This document shows, in pieces, positions 1-9,366 of a stretch of DNA of 64,000 nucleotides. Under the pieces are notes generated by a model. The model did no database searches. It was not told the origin of the DNA and saw nothing but the letters and a program-made list of their open reading frames with translations. The position numbers were made by a program, and so were the translations under genes. Positions within the stretch are counted from its first letter, which is position 1. Every line of letters starts with the position of its first letter. Origin of the DNA: Scalesia atractyloides. Its lineage: Eukaryota; Streptophyta; Magnoliopsida; Asterales; Asteraceae. The stretch is taken from positions 45,227,606-45,291,605 of the forward strand of contig CAMTDV010000003.1 in assembly GCA_947069175.1 (NCBI GenBank). The letters are read 5' to 3'.

Positions 1-1062
1 GCAGCTGAAAATGTTTCATCATTGAGCACAAAGTCTGACAAAAGAAGGGCTAGTGAGAAGAAACGAGCGCAAAAGTTAGAGAAAAAGCGCCAAGCAGAGT
101 TGAAGAAAAAAGTTGAAGAACGCAACTGTAAAGCTGCAGGGGAGGACGATACTACTTATGTCCCATCAGATTCTGATCCTGATACTCCATTTCAAACTCC
201 TGTTAAGAAAAAGCAAAGAAGGTTTAAGCGGTCTGCATCAAGAAGTTCTAAGTCTCCCACCATCCAATCCAAACAGACTACATCAGAACATATAGCTGAA
301 GAGGAAGTTGTGGTTGAGCCTACTCAGCAAGTACCAACTTCACCACCACAACAGGCTCCGGAACCAACACCACAACCAACGCCATAACAATAGCAAACAC
401 CGCAACAACCACAACAGCAGCCAACACCACAACAACAGCCAACACCGCAACAACCACCGCATACTACTTAAACTTCACAGCCCCAGTTTGAATTTGATTT
501 GGACTTTTATTTCAGTGATATACCGAGGGGTGAAGATTTTTCTATTAATGACCCACTGGTGTATGAATTGCAGAAACAAGTTTTGTTGAATACAGTAAAG
601 ATCGCTGAGCTACAAGAACAGATCAATGTGTTAAATGAAGAAAAACAGGAGATGCTTGAGCAGGTTAATGTTTTTTCTGAAGATAAACAACAGCTTGAAG
701 CTATGTTGGCAAGTATTGTATTGGAGAATGAAAGGTTAAGATTGCGTATGGCTGAGTATGAGTAAGAGAGACTTCATACTGATAGAAGGGTGAGTTTATT
801 TGAGAAGATTTTGGTGAAGAAGCTTGGTGTGAATATAGCTGCTGAGATCGATGAAATAGAATGTGCAGAGGCTCGAGAATGTGTCAAAGAGAGAGAACGT
901 CTTGCAAAAGAGTAGTCTGATGCACAGGTAAAAGGCAAAGCTAAGGTGGCCGAGGATCCTATTATCGTACAAACTGAGCCAGAAGCTGAATCTGCACTAG
1001 TTACATGCACAGATATTGTAGTTTATTAGGAGCCGAACAAGTTTGGGAGGCTGATAGATGTT
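1..1062 (+). pseudogene. E0: 3' part of a copia (Sirevirus-type) additional ORF, decayed
   Basis: One reading frame runs through the whole segment without a frameshift but is cut by six stops (385, 391, 469, 763, 913, 1027). The product begins with a very basic Lys/Arg/Glu-rich stretch, then an acidic piece containing DDTTYVPSDSDPD. A Pro/Gln/Thr low-complexity run (about 345-470) follows, then a Leu/Gln/Glu-rich heptad-like coiled coil (about 560-760). The acidic YVP motif recurs in the extra ORF of E1 (DADYVPP, near 4340) and the coiled coil has a counterpart in E2 (26061-26411), so I read this as the C-terminal half of the same class of protein. Its 5' part lies outside the window. At about 1063 it is joined abruptly to a gypsy LTR. 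No function is known. Env-like is the usual label for Sirevirus extra ORFs, but no membrane segment is visible here. Confidence 0.6.
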
Positions 1063-1888
1063 GGCAGGCTACTTTAACGGGTCATTAGCTTAAACACGTG
1101 ATCGTCCTATCATAAGTCTTAAATGCGCAAACATGTTTGAAAATGTTATAACATCAATTTATATGTTAAAAATTTGGTTACATGTGTTTAAAATGGATTT
1201 ATGCACAAAAGGGCATTTCAGTGATCATTTTTTTAAGAACATAGATGTAACTTATCATAACACTTACCAAACATCGTGACCATAAGCTATAACCTCAGTT
1301 GGTTATTCCCTATAAAACTATGGTCACCAATATGTATTTGGTAGGATCCTAAGATCGACCAAACGAGTCGGATTCGACCCTAAATAAGCACTAAAGTAGA
1401 AGTGACGATTTAGACATTTCAAAATATGTCTAATTATGTTTATAAAACTAATTTGGTATCAAAACTTGGTGTTTTGATACTCGAAAATAGTTTCGTCGTA
1501 AAATGCACATCATGCACATTTTTGACCGAAACTTTGACTCATCACTTCGACTAGTAAACATGGTAATCAGAAGGTGAAATCATTAGGGATTATATCCTTC
1601 GTGATTACGATCACGTTGCAAAGTTCAATTGAACTTTGACTTGACCAAAATATGGTCAGAACCAAAAGTCAATCAAGAAGCCAAACTGTTCGACTTTTAG
1701 CTCAAAATAGCTAAAACAATGAAAGAACTAGGAAGAGTACTTGCTCGTGTTGAAGAACACTTTTGGAACTCAAGATAGGAGGCTTCCAAAGGCTGGAAAC
1801 AAGCTCTAAGAAGGATAGAAAGAAGAACTTCATACTTTGCTTTGAAGTATTTTGAAGTGGTGTGAAAAAAAATGGATGAATCAAAGGG

Positions 1889-1896
1889 TATTTATA
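1889..1896 (-). promoter_or_regulatory. Candidate TATA box, distal duplicated copy in G1 3' LTR
   Basis: Reads TATAAATA on the minus strand, the transcription direction of G1. The same octamer occurs at 3023-3030 and at 40520-40527 in the 5' LTR, in matching context (GGGTATTTATAGT on the plus strand). Position and sequence fit an LTR core promoter. Activity is inferred. Confidence 0.45.
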
Positions 1897-3022
1897 GTGT
1901 TTTTAGGAAATGTAAAAGAGGGGAACTATGTAGTCACTTGGGATTGAAAGTGTTCCTGATCAAATGAATAAACAAAGCTCAAACGTGTCCTAATGTGTCA
2001 TCTAAATATGTTAGCGTATCGGTACTACAAACGGGAGATCGGATAGAATGAAGTCTTATAAACTAAACGAGTGTTGGAACTCATGTGATATGGTTTAACA
2101 AACTTAACATTCTGATTTGGGAAGGTTCCTAAGTGCTTTTGACCCATTATGACTCGTTAAGGTAGTTTATGCTACTTCAACGGGTCATTAGCGTAATCGC
2201 GTGATCGTCCTATGATATGTCTTAAATGCCCAAACATGTTTGAAAATGTTATAACATTAGTTTATATGTTAAAAATTTTGTTACATGTGTTTAAAATGCA
2301 TTTATGCGCAAAAGGGCATTTTGATCATATTTTTTTAAGAACATCGAAGTAACTTATCACAACACTTACCAAACAACGTGACCATAAACTATAACCTTAG
2401 TAGGTTATTCCCTATAAAACTATGGTCACAAATATGTATTTGGTCGGATCCTAAGATCGACCAAACGGGTCGGATTCGAAAGTCGAAGCAGTGGTCAAGA
2501 ACGCTCGACTTACAACCCTATATAAGCACTAAAGTAGACGTGACGATTTAGACATTTCAAAATATGTCTAACTAAGTTTATAAAACTGATTTGGTATCAA
2601 AACTTGGTGCTTTGATAAACGAAAACAGTTTCGTCGTAGAATGCACATCATGTGCATTTTTGACCGAAACTTTAACTTATCACTTCGACTTGTAAACGTG
2701 GTAATCAGAAGGAAATCATTAGGGATTATATCCTTCGTGCTTACAATCACGTAGCAAAGTTCAATTGGACATTGACTTGACCAAAATATGGTCAGAAGCA
2801 AAAGTCAATTAGGAAGCCAAACTGTTCGACTTTTTGCTCAAAATAGCTAAAATAATGAAAGAACTAGGAACAGTACTTACTCGTATTGAAGAACACTTTC
2901 GGAACTCAAGATAGGAGGCTTCCAAAGGCTGGAAACAAGCTCCAAGAAGGATAGAAAGAAGAACTTCACACTTTGCTTTGAATTATTTTGAAGTGGTGTG
3001 AAATAAATGAAGAATCATGGGG

Positions 3023-3030
3023 TATTTATA
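3023..3030 (-). promoter_or_regulatory. Candidate TATA box, proximal copy in G1 3' LTR
   Basis: TATAAATA on the minus strand about 450 bp inside the U3 end of the LTR, equivalent to 40520-40527 of the 5' LTR. With the copy at 1889-1896 this LTR carries two core-promoter candidates. Confidence 0.45.
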
Positions 3031-3471
3031 GTATTTTAGGATTAAGGAGTTGATGAAAATTGTACTCAATTGTAGATTAGTGTCCTAAAATGTGTCAACA
3101 CCAAATTAAGTGTGGCAAAAGGAGTGCTAGGTGTCAAAAATTGGAGATAGGTGGCAAACTTGGTGAAGAAGCAAAAAAATTTATTACTTTTTTGACATTT
3201 TTGGCCTTTAGACTTGTATTTTCACTTGTTTGCCATTTTTAACCCCTTTAAGCTTTAACGAAAATGTCATGGATATTGGTTTGCTCGGTTGTACGGTTAT
3301 GCGTTTCGCAAAAATGCGTAAAACGCTTTAACGAAAACGAAAATGATTGAAATTGTGCAACGATTGACATTTTTGCATTCTCATCAATAAAATACAAGAT
3401 TTTATTGAATACAAAAATATTTGAAAATAAAACACAGGGTTTCATTGAATAAGAAATTGTTTGTAATTTAA

Positions 3472-3567
3472 TCTGATCCTCTCGTTCCCAAGTAAATTCT
3501 AGGCCACGTTTGGATATTTCGCTTTCATCTGATCCTCTTGTTCCCTAGTAAATTCTGGGCCACGCTT
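3472..3567. repeat. 56-bp direct duplication at LTR/pol junction of G1
   Basis: The sequence starting TCTGATCCTCTCGTTCCC at 3472 recurs with few changes at 3528 (TCTGATCCTCTTGTTCCC), and the match runs about 40 bp. It duplicates the codons for the end of the G1 polyprotein and obscures the boundary between pol and the 3' LTR. The expected polypurine tract is not recognisable here. Confidence 0.6.
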
Positions 3568-4203
3568 AGATTCCCGTCGAACTTTAATTATCGGTATACG
3601 TTTACACCTGAGTTTCTTGACTTCACGGTCCAATAACTCCACAGGTTGCTCGACAAAGTGCATCGTGTCATCAACGTGAATTTCTTTGTGGGGAATGTGG
3701 AGGTTCGCATCGACTAAAAATTTTTTCAAATTGGTCACATGGAATGTTGGGTGAATATTGCCAAGTTCAAGAGGTAGCTCAAGTCGGTAGGCCACCTTTC
3801 CGATTCTCTCAACGATCTTGAATGGTTCAAAATATCGTGGTGCAAGTTTTCCTTTCTTTCCAAATCTAATCACACCTTTCCAAGGGGATACCTTGACAAG
3901 GACATGATCACCAACTTGGAATTCGAAAGGCTTGCATCATTTGTCCGCATAACTCCGACCTCATTCTAGCAGATAGGTGAACGACATTTTCGACCATATA
4001 GAGCTTTGAAAGGCACCATATTGATGCTGGCATGATAACTATTGTTGTAAGAGAATTCGACCAATGGTAGATGCGAATCCCAACTACCACCAAAGTCGAT
4101 CACACATGCTCTAAGCATATCCTCCAGTGTTTGAATTGTCCTTTCAGATTATCCATCCGTTTGAGGATGATAAGCAGTGCTCAAATTGAGTTTGTTCCCA
4201 TGG
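3499..4203 (-). pseudogene. G1 Ty3/gypsy polyprotein remnant: integrase C-terminus with chromodomain-like tail
   Basis: An open stretch at 3499-3873 (124 aa) has the GKLAPRYFEPFKIVERIG block, then HPTFHVTNLKKF and a tail with PIIKVRRESKRGPEFT. Each block has a close counterpart in the intact E7 protein (residues about 1248-1365). Upstream, frames at 3908-4143 contain the Tyr-His-Pro-Gln-Thr-Asp-Gly block of the integrase core, with a stop where E7 has the Gln before Ser-Glu. This identifies a Tekay-like chromovirus integrase, heavily frameshifted. At about 4198-4208 the similarity stops and E1 sequence begins, so RT, RH and the N-terminal half of IN are absent from G1. Confidence 0.8.
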
Positions 4204-5480
4204 AAGATTGCATGGTTGTAGGTTGTGTGATTTCAGGTTGAGCTGATGAGGTTTCCATAGACGTTTTATCCAGTTTTTTCTACGAACCGCAATTTTCCTT
4301 TTGCGAGCTCGTTCAGTCTCAAACTCGGGTGGAACATAGTCAGCATCTGGATCAGTTGGAATCTTTCTAATCTCCCTAACCCCACGCTCATCAACATAGC
4401 ATTCATACCCATGTTTATGAACATTGTAATCAGAATCTGATTCTTCATCCGGCGGTTTACCCTTATCACCACTTGTAGTACCTACACCACTTTCACCAAC
4501 ATCACCATGATCATCACTATCATCATCATCATCACCTTTTCCCTTTTGACGACCAAACTTATCTTCTATCATCTTCTTCAAAGTTGGTTCTTCATTATCT
4601 AACGGACTATCATCATGGCGCCACTTATCGTTTTCTGGTGCAACATATTCATTATTTTCCATTAAACTGAACAACTTACGAGGATGTATGCTTTCATTGT
4701 AATGTTTTGCTGCTACTCCTCTAAATATCTTCAACGAATGTTCCATCATAACATCGACTTTTAGAACATCGTTGTCGTTCTTCGAAAGATTCGGAAGTTG
4801 TATATTCAAGATCATCTAGAGAAAATGAGGATACATCCAAAACTTGTTTCCACCAAATCCGGTTCTTCTCAGGTTTTCCTTCATGTTTGCAAAATATACT
4901 TTGAAACACTGAATGGTTTGTTCAATGTCAAAGCTATCATCATCCCAACTAAGTCGTTATTAGCCATGTCATAACCATTTCGTCTGTTGCTTAAACACTG
5001 AATTGAAACATGTAGAAAGAACTTGTATCGGAGTGGCAACCATACTTTGTTTAGTTGTCCTACAAGAAAATCTCCAACACATCTCATTCAAAGCAAACAT
5101 CCACGTTGACACTTCAACGGAACTGAGTACGGAGCTTCACGATCATCGCGAAGTTGTAAAGCTGAGTTTATAATTTTAACGAACTTATCTACGTCTAAGT
5201 CATTTACTTTTCCGTGGATAAGTTCATGTCCATTCACTTCAACAACTTTAGCTGAATCCCAAAATTCCTTGATCAATGTCTTGTATACTTTAGTTTTATG
5301 CGTGATAGCATAATGTGTCCTTGAGTCATGCAAAAACTTCATTATACCGCTGTACTCAGTAAATTTATCTTCCGAATCTAAGTAGGCAACCATGTTGTGT
5401 CTTGGCGCTGACTTAATTTCCACTTCTGACTTGTCAATTGTCTTCGTTGCGGGCTTTTTCTTCCGTTCTCTTTGTGCCAT
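4204..5480 (-). pseudogene. E1 additional ORF (Sirevirus-type, function unknown)
   Basis: Starts at the ATG at 5480 (MAQRERKKKPATKT), directly after a candidate splice acceptor. A globular N-terminal region follows, with KTLIKEFWDSAKVVEVNGHE and RCVGDFLVGQLNKVWLPL. This reminds me of the family described as putative plant transposon protein, an inference from pattern only. Next come an acidic Asp-rich run (about 4500-4560) and a basic tail after DADYVPP. A stop or frameshift near 4880-4900 splits it. At the C-terminus the frame runs across the junction into out-of-frame G1 sequence, so the last 20 or so residues of the 223-aa open stretch at 4144-4815 are chimeric. A matching ORF sits at the same place in E2 (about 25640-27458). 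Confidence 0.65.
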
Positions 5481-5515
5481 CCTGTACACCAAAGATAACC
5501 AGAATAAGAAGAACA
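5481..5515 (-). promoter_or_regulatory. Candidate 3' splice site at start of E1 additional ORF
   Basis: On the minus strand a pyrimidine-rich tract (TTCTTCTTATTCTGG) leads to GTACAG followed by G and the ATG at 5480. This fits a plant acceptor consensus. The AG is kept in E2 (27461-27460) although the ATG there is ATA. It suggests that the extra ORF is expressed from a spliced RNA, a strategy known for env-like genes of some other plant retroelements. No donor was pinned down. Confidence 0.35.
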
Positions 5516-5569
5516 TAAATACACTAGAGAACATACACAAAAAGTTTTTATTGCGAACTTTCTGTAAGT

Positions 5570-5770
5570 ATGTATCCCCTAGACGAATAACTAACGACTC
5601 ATACGAATAACAATTTATTCGTACGAAGAACAACTGACTTGGACGAACAACAACTACCTCGACCAAACATGTGATTCGCTTATACGAGTAACTGGCTCGT
5701 ACGAACCAAAAGTTACCCGTACGAGTGATAATGCACTCGTACGAATAAGAAACAGCTTGTTTGCACAAAG
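5570..5770. repeat. E1 palindrome array before the additional ORF (unit about 20 bp)
   Basis: About nine copies of a TCGTACGA-type palindrome follow each other at near 20-bp spacing (ctagacgaa, tcatacgaa, tcgtacgaa, ttggacgaa, ttatacgag, tcgtacgaa, cgtacgagt, tcgtacgaa). Sequence between the cores is poorly conserved. The same array is present in E2 at 27548-27735. An open frame reads through it, but the periodic non-coding pattern and the downstream ATG argue against translation. Confidence 0.7.
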
Positions 5771-7789
5771 AACTTCAAGTGAAGATTATGAATGAAGAAC
5801 TCGTTTTTCGTCAAAAGGTTCTTCGCTTAAAGTTTGTTATTCGTGTCAGGCAATGTCAATCAGTCAGTTAATGTTCAAACCACTCATCTTCAAGGTATAC
5901 CAACATTCTCAAACATACCTTAGAGATATCAGGAACAACTTAAAAAGGGTGAAAGAATGAAGTGAACTAGGTGAAAGTAAAGTTGTACTAAAGAACTACA
6001 TCACCCTTTATACCACATTTTTATACTCGCATGAAAAAGACTAGTTCGCACGAAGAACTGTCAGCCGTACAAAGGACTGTCTTGAACAAAGAACCAGGGG
6101 CTCATTCTATGAAGCATAAACACTCGTACGAGTGATCATTGATTCATTCGTATGAAGAGCTGTCATTCACACGAGGAACCTCTGATTTGTACAAATCCAG
6201 GTTCATCCAAACTGGAACATCAGTTTTTTGTGGAACTTAGGTTTTTCGTTGTCCTATTTAGATCTTTGCACATATCCACACATATCACAAGTTTGGAAAT
6301 TTTCACATTAAACAAATTTGCTCTTTGTAATGAGTTTACCCCGCTGTAAGAAAGTAGCTTATGAAGTTATGATATTAAAGCAAATGATTTTTAGGGAGTA
6401 TCTTGGTAGAAAAAATTCGAGCTTTAATCTTTGGCTAAAACAAAAACAAAAATGATTTTATTTAAAAAACAGAGTGAACTAAAATAACTACTAACATATA
6501 AGAACAAACTTCTTTTTCTGAGTTTCATGGTAAGAGAATCATACCAGCTTTTAATCTTGTCAAAAACGAGTTTTTGTTTAAAAACATCAAATTAAATAAA
6601 TAAGTATTCTACTACAATTATCGGTATTGTTGTCCACAAAAGCTAAGCTTATCAGATGTAATCATGATTAGAAGATATGACGTATATGATGTGAGATACT
6701 CACTTATTTTTCATGAAAACAAATATATACAGATAAACTATATATTTATTGAACAATCTTTTTCGAGTTTCAAGGTAAAGGAATCATACCAACATTTTAA
6801 TCTTTGTCAAAAAAGATGTTTGGTTTAAACTTCAAAATTAAATGGATAAGAATTCAACTATGATTATCGGTATTGTTGTCCATGTAAGCTCAGACTTATC
6901 AGATGTAATCATGATTAGGAGATATGATTAAGGGAAGAATTATACTTACCAGCCGGTGTTCAACCACTTCACGACACATTCCCGTATCAAGACATTCACC
7001 AGAGAAAATCTTACCGGTGAGTATACTACTTGTCATCTGTTTTGATGTATATGATGTGAGATACTCACTTATTTTTCATGAAAACTAGCTCTATGTGATT
7101 AAATCACTTATTGATGAGGGACTTAATTTTCAGATGCATGTAGGGCACATGATTAAGTCCGTGAACAGGTTCGTAACATCGTACCGACAATGAGACGAAC
7201 TTAGCTCCCACATAAAGTTGTGATATATTATCACTTATTGTTGGGTAAATGTAATATTGTTATCACTTATTGATGGTCGTATGCAGTATTTACACGTATG
7301 TATGGTATCATGGAAGTTCTAGACTTGCATCCTCGTTATTTTCCGGTAAAAGATTCAACCATGATACCCAAATGATAAGCAAGCATAAAGACCGCATATC
7401 TCAGATCCTCGCCATACTATCAAACGAAATTTCGATACCAAGACCAAATGCTAATGAATGGCTCCACCTGGATTTCAGTCCGTTATGTTTATATCAACCT
7501 ACACATTTTAATCTGATTGTGAGCCTACCCATAAATAATTAGTAAAGCTACTTATCAATTTTTGTTTTATTTTTTTGACCATATTTGACAGATCACCGGT
7601 GTGCCATCATTTTTTCTTATCTTTCCAAGAAACTCTATTTTATTTTTTGGCTTTCTATTTTTTGTATTTTTCTAAAATTTTATCCCCCTAAAATATAAAA
7701 ATAAAATAAAGTGAAAAATCTTTTTGTATTTTTAGTTTTGAAGAAAATATTTATGAAAATGTTAAGCCAAGGATGATTTATTCGGGTTT
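5771..7789 (-). other. E1 non-coding region between pol and the additional ORF
   Basis: No sustained coding frame. It contains a second small group of TCGTACGA-like palindromes (about 6040-6175), a segment of about 360 bp present twice in diverged form (around 6350-6720 and 6780-7080, sharing ATTATCGGTATTGTTGTCCA and GTGAGATACTCACTTATTTT), and a series of short hairpins of the form GTGA...TCACTTA at 6691-6703, 7056-7068, 7095-7107, 7220-7234 and 7251-7266. The equivalent region of E2 (27740-29585) preserves most of this. Confidence 0.6.
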
Positions 7790-8476
7790 CACCTTGATGC
7801 CATTGACCAAAAGTAGATATTCAAAACGAGATTTATCAAAAGCTTTTGTAAACAGGTCGGCACGTTGGTGATTGGTGTGGATTTTAACAGCATTGATAAG
7901 TTTCTTTTAATAACAATCTCGTGTGAAATGATACTTAATCTCAATGTGTTTGGTTTTTGAGTGTTGTAAAGGATTACAAGTGATCTGTGAAGCAGCTTCA
8001 TTATCAAAAAAAATAGGAGTAGTTAGAAATTCAAAACGTAGTCGCGCATTTGCTGTTAGATCCATAGAACCTGAGAGCAGCAACTAGAAGCTGAAATATA
8101 TTCAGCCTCACAGGTTGACGTAGCTACAAGTCTGCTTTTTTCACTACCACATGATTAGGCGATTTCCCAAGCAACGTAAGATTCTTTTCACAGACATCAA
8201 ATGAGAAACCTTTGGACTTGACTGGTAGCAAGCTAAAAGACATCTTGGGTATATTATATGGGGTCTTGAAGCTGTAAGATACATAAGAGATCTGATCATA
8301 GCACGATAAAGAGATGGTTCCACATGTTCACCCATTTCATCAGGAGTAATCCCATGATTTTGAGCTAATGGAGTGCCCATAGGCTTTGAGTCATCCATCT
8401 GAAATCGTTTGAGAATATCCCTAACGTACTTGGTTTGATGGATGAAAATCCCTTCCTTAGATTGATGAACCTGCAA
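7790..8476 (-). pseudogene. E1 copia RNase H domain remnant
   Basis: The open part (8144-8476) has FQMDDSKPMGTPLAQNHG, SLYRAMIRSLMYLTASRP and a damaged KVSHLMSVKRILRCL block, the standard copia passage from RT thumb into RH. Downstream, between 7790 and 8143, the ADLFTKAF-like end is recognisable in broken frames. Compared with E2 (29741-30328) about 100 bp are missing around 8150, in the part holding the SDSDHGG acidic motif, so the domain cannot be active. Confidence 0.75.
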
Positions 8477-8488
8477 ACCTAAAAAAAG

Positions 8489-8848
8489 TTATTTTTCCAT
8501 TGCGCTCATCTCGAATTTCTCTTGCATCACCTGCTCGAATTCTTTGCACAATTTCTCGTTTGTAGACCTAAAAATAATATCATCAACATACACTTGTACT
8601 TGCAATAAGTCCTTATTTTCTTCCTTGATGAAGAGAGTACAGTCGATCAATCCACGTCGAAAACCATTCTTCAGAAGATAGGAAGACAACGTTTCATACC
8701 AAGCCCGAGGAGCTTGATGCAGACCATATAACACCTTATTGAGAAGCAAAACCTTGTCAGGATGGACTGGATCTTCAAAACCAGGTGGTTGTTCAACATA
8801 TATTTCTTCTTCAACCACACCATGAAGAAATGCACTCTTCAGATCCAT
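8489..8848 (-). pseudogene. E1 copia reverse transcriptase (palm) remnant
   Basis: Starts at MDLKSAFLHGVVEEEIYVEQ and runs through LYGLHQAPRAWYETLSSYLL to the catalytic VYVDDIIF box, all hallmarks of Ty1/copia RT. The two Asp of the YVDD box are intact. A stop separates it from the upstream N-terminal RT part (8991-9251, WVEAMQEELQQFQKLGMWKL) and another from RH, so the element cannot make a continuous polyprotein. Confidence 0.85.
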
Positions 8849-8990
8849 TTTGTAACGGTAAACTTCTTATAGGACGCATAAGCCAAGAATATTCTTATGG
8901 CCTCAAGACGTGTTACCGGTGCATAAACTCCATTATAATCAATACCTTCTACCTGATTAAAGCCCTGGACAACCAATCTTTCTTTGTTTC

Positions 8991-9251
8991 TCACAAAACA
9001 CCTCGGTCATTCTTCTTACACTTGTAAACCCGTGTAGTACCAATCTTCTTGTAGTTGTCGGGCCTGTCAACCAATTTCCACATGCCTAACTTCTGAAACT
9101 GCTGAAGTTCCTCTTGCATTGCTTCTACCCATGAGTCGTCTTTCATTGCCTCTTTCCAAGATTTCAGTTCTGCTTGGCAAACATAGCAGGCAAAAGACCA
9201 ATCATATTGTTCCCCACTTTGGTTATTACTGAGCTGATTGCGTGTCTGCAC
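8991..9251 (-). pseudogene. E1 copia reverse transcriptase N-terminus
   Basis: Contains MQTRNQL, the WKEAMKDDSWVEAMQEEL block and KIGTTRVYKCKKNDRG, the conserved start of the copia RT_2 domain. It is separated by about 140 bp of broken frame from the palm region at 8489-8848. The closest counterpart is 30899-31198 in E2. Confidence 0.8.
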
Positions 9252-9366
9252 ACCACTTTGGACATCTCCTATAATATTCTGCTGAGGATGGGTATTATGG
9301 ATTCGAGTTCAGGAACCTCTGGAACTCGAGAATTTATACCCAAATTGTTGATATTCAGATCAACAA

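Larger units (their letters stand above)
1063..3471 (-). repeat. G1 gypsy 3' LTR, truncated and internally duplicated
   Basis: This stretch matches the right half of the LTR at 38393-40985, for example the block around the GGTAGTTTATGCTACTT sequence (2160 here, 39652 there) and the distal block ending in ACACAGGGTTTC (3431 and 40950). The part corresponding to 38393-39465 is missing because the left end is cut at about 1063. A segment of about 1.1 kb is present twice (1063-1908 and 1909 to about 3020), whereas the 5' LTR has it once. The element reads on the minus strand, so each copy carries a TATA box (reverse complement of tatttata at 1889-1896 and 3023-3030). No coding capacity. Confidence 0.75.

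Noticed and set aside
2458..2490. B-box-like GGATTCGAAA in the G1 LTR as another tRNA-like unit
   Set aside because: No A box at suitable distance, no arm pairing, and the match is one base short of consensus.
5481..5768. N-terminal extension of the E1 additional ORF (Tyr/Ser/Arg-rich, apparently open)
   Set aside because: It reads straight through the 20-bp palindrome array, is not supported in E2, and a good acceptor plus ATG stand at 5480.
7270..7542. 90-aa plus-strand frame in the E1 non-coding region
   Set aside because: Opposite to the element, not conserved as an open frame in E2 (around 28985-29260), no known domain.
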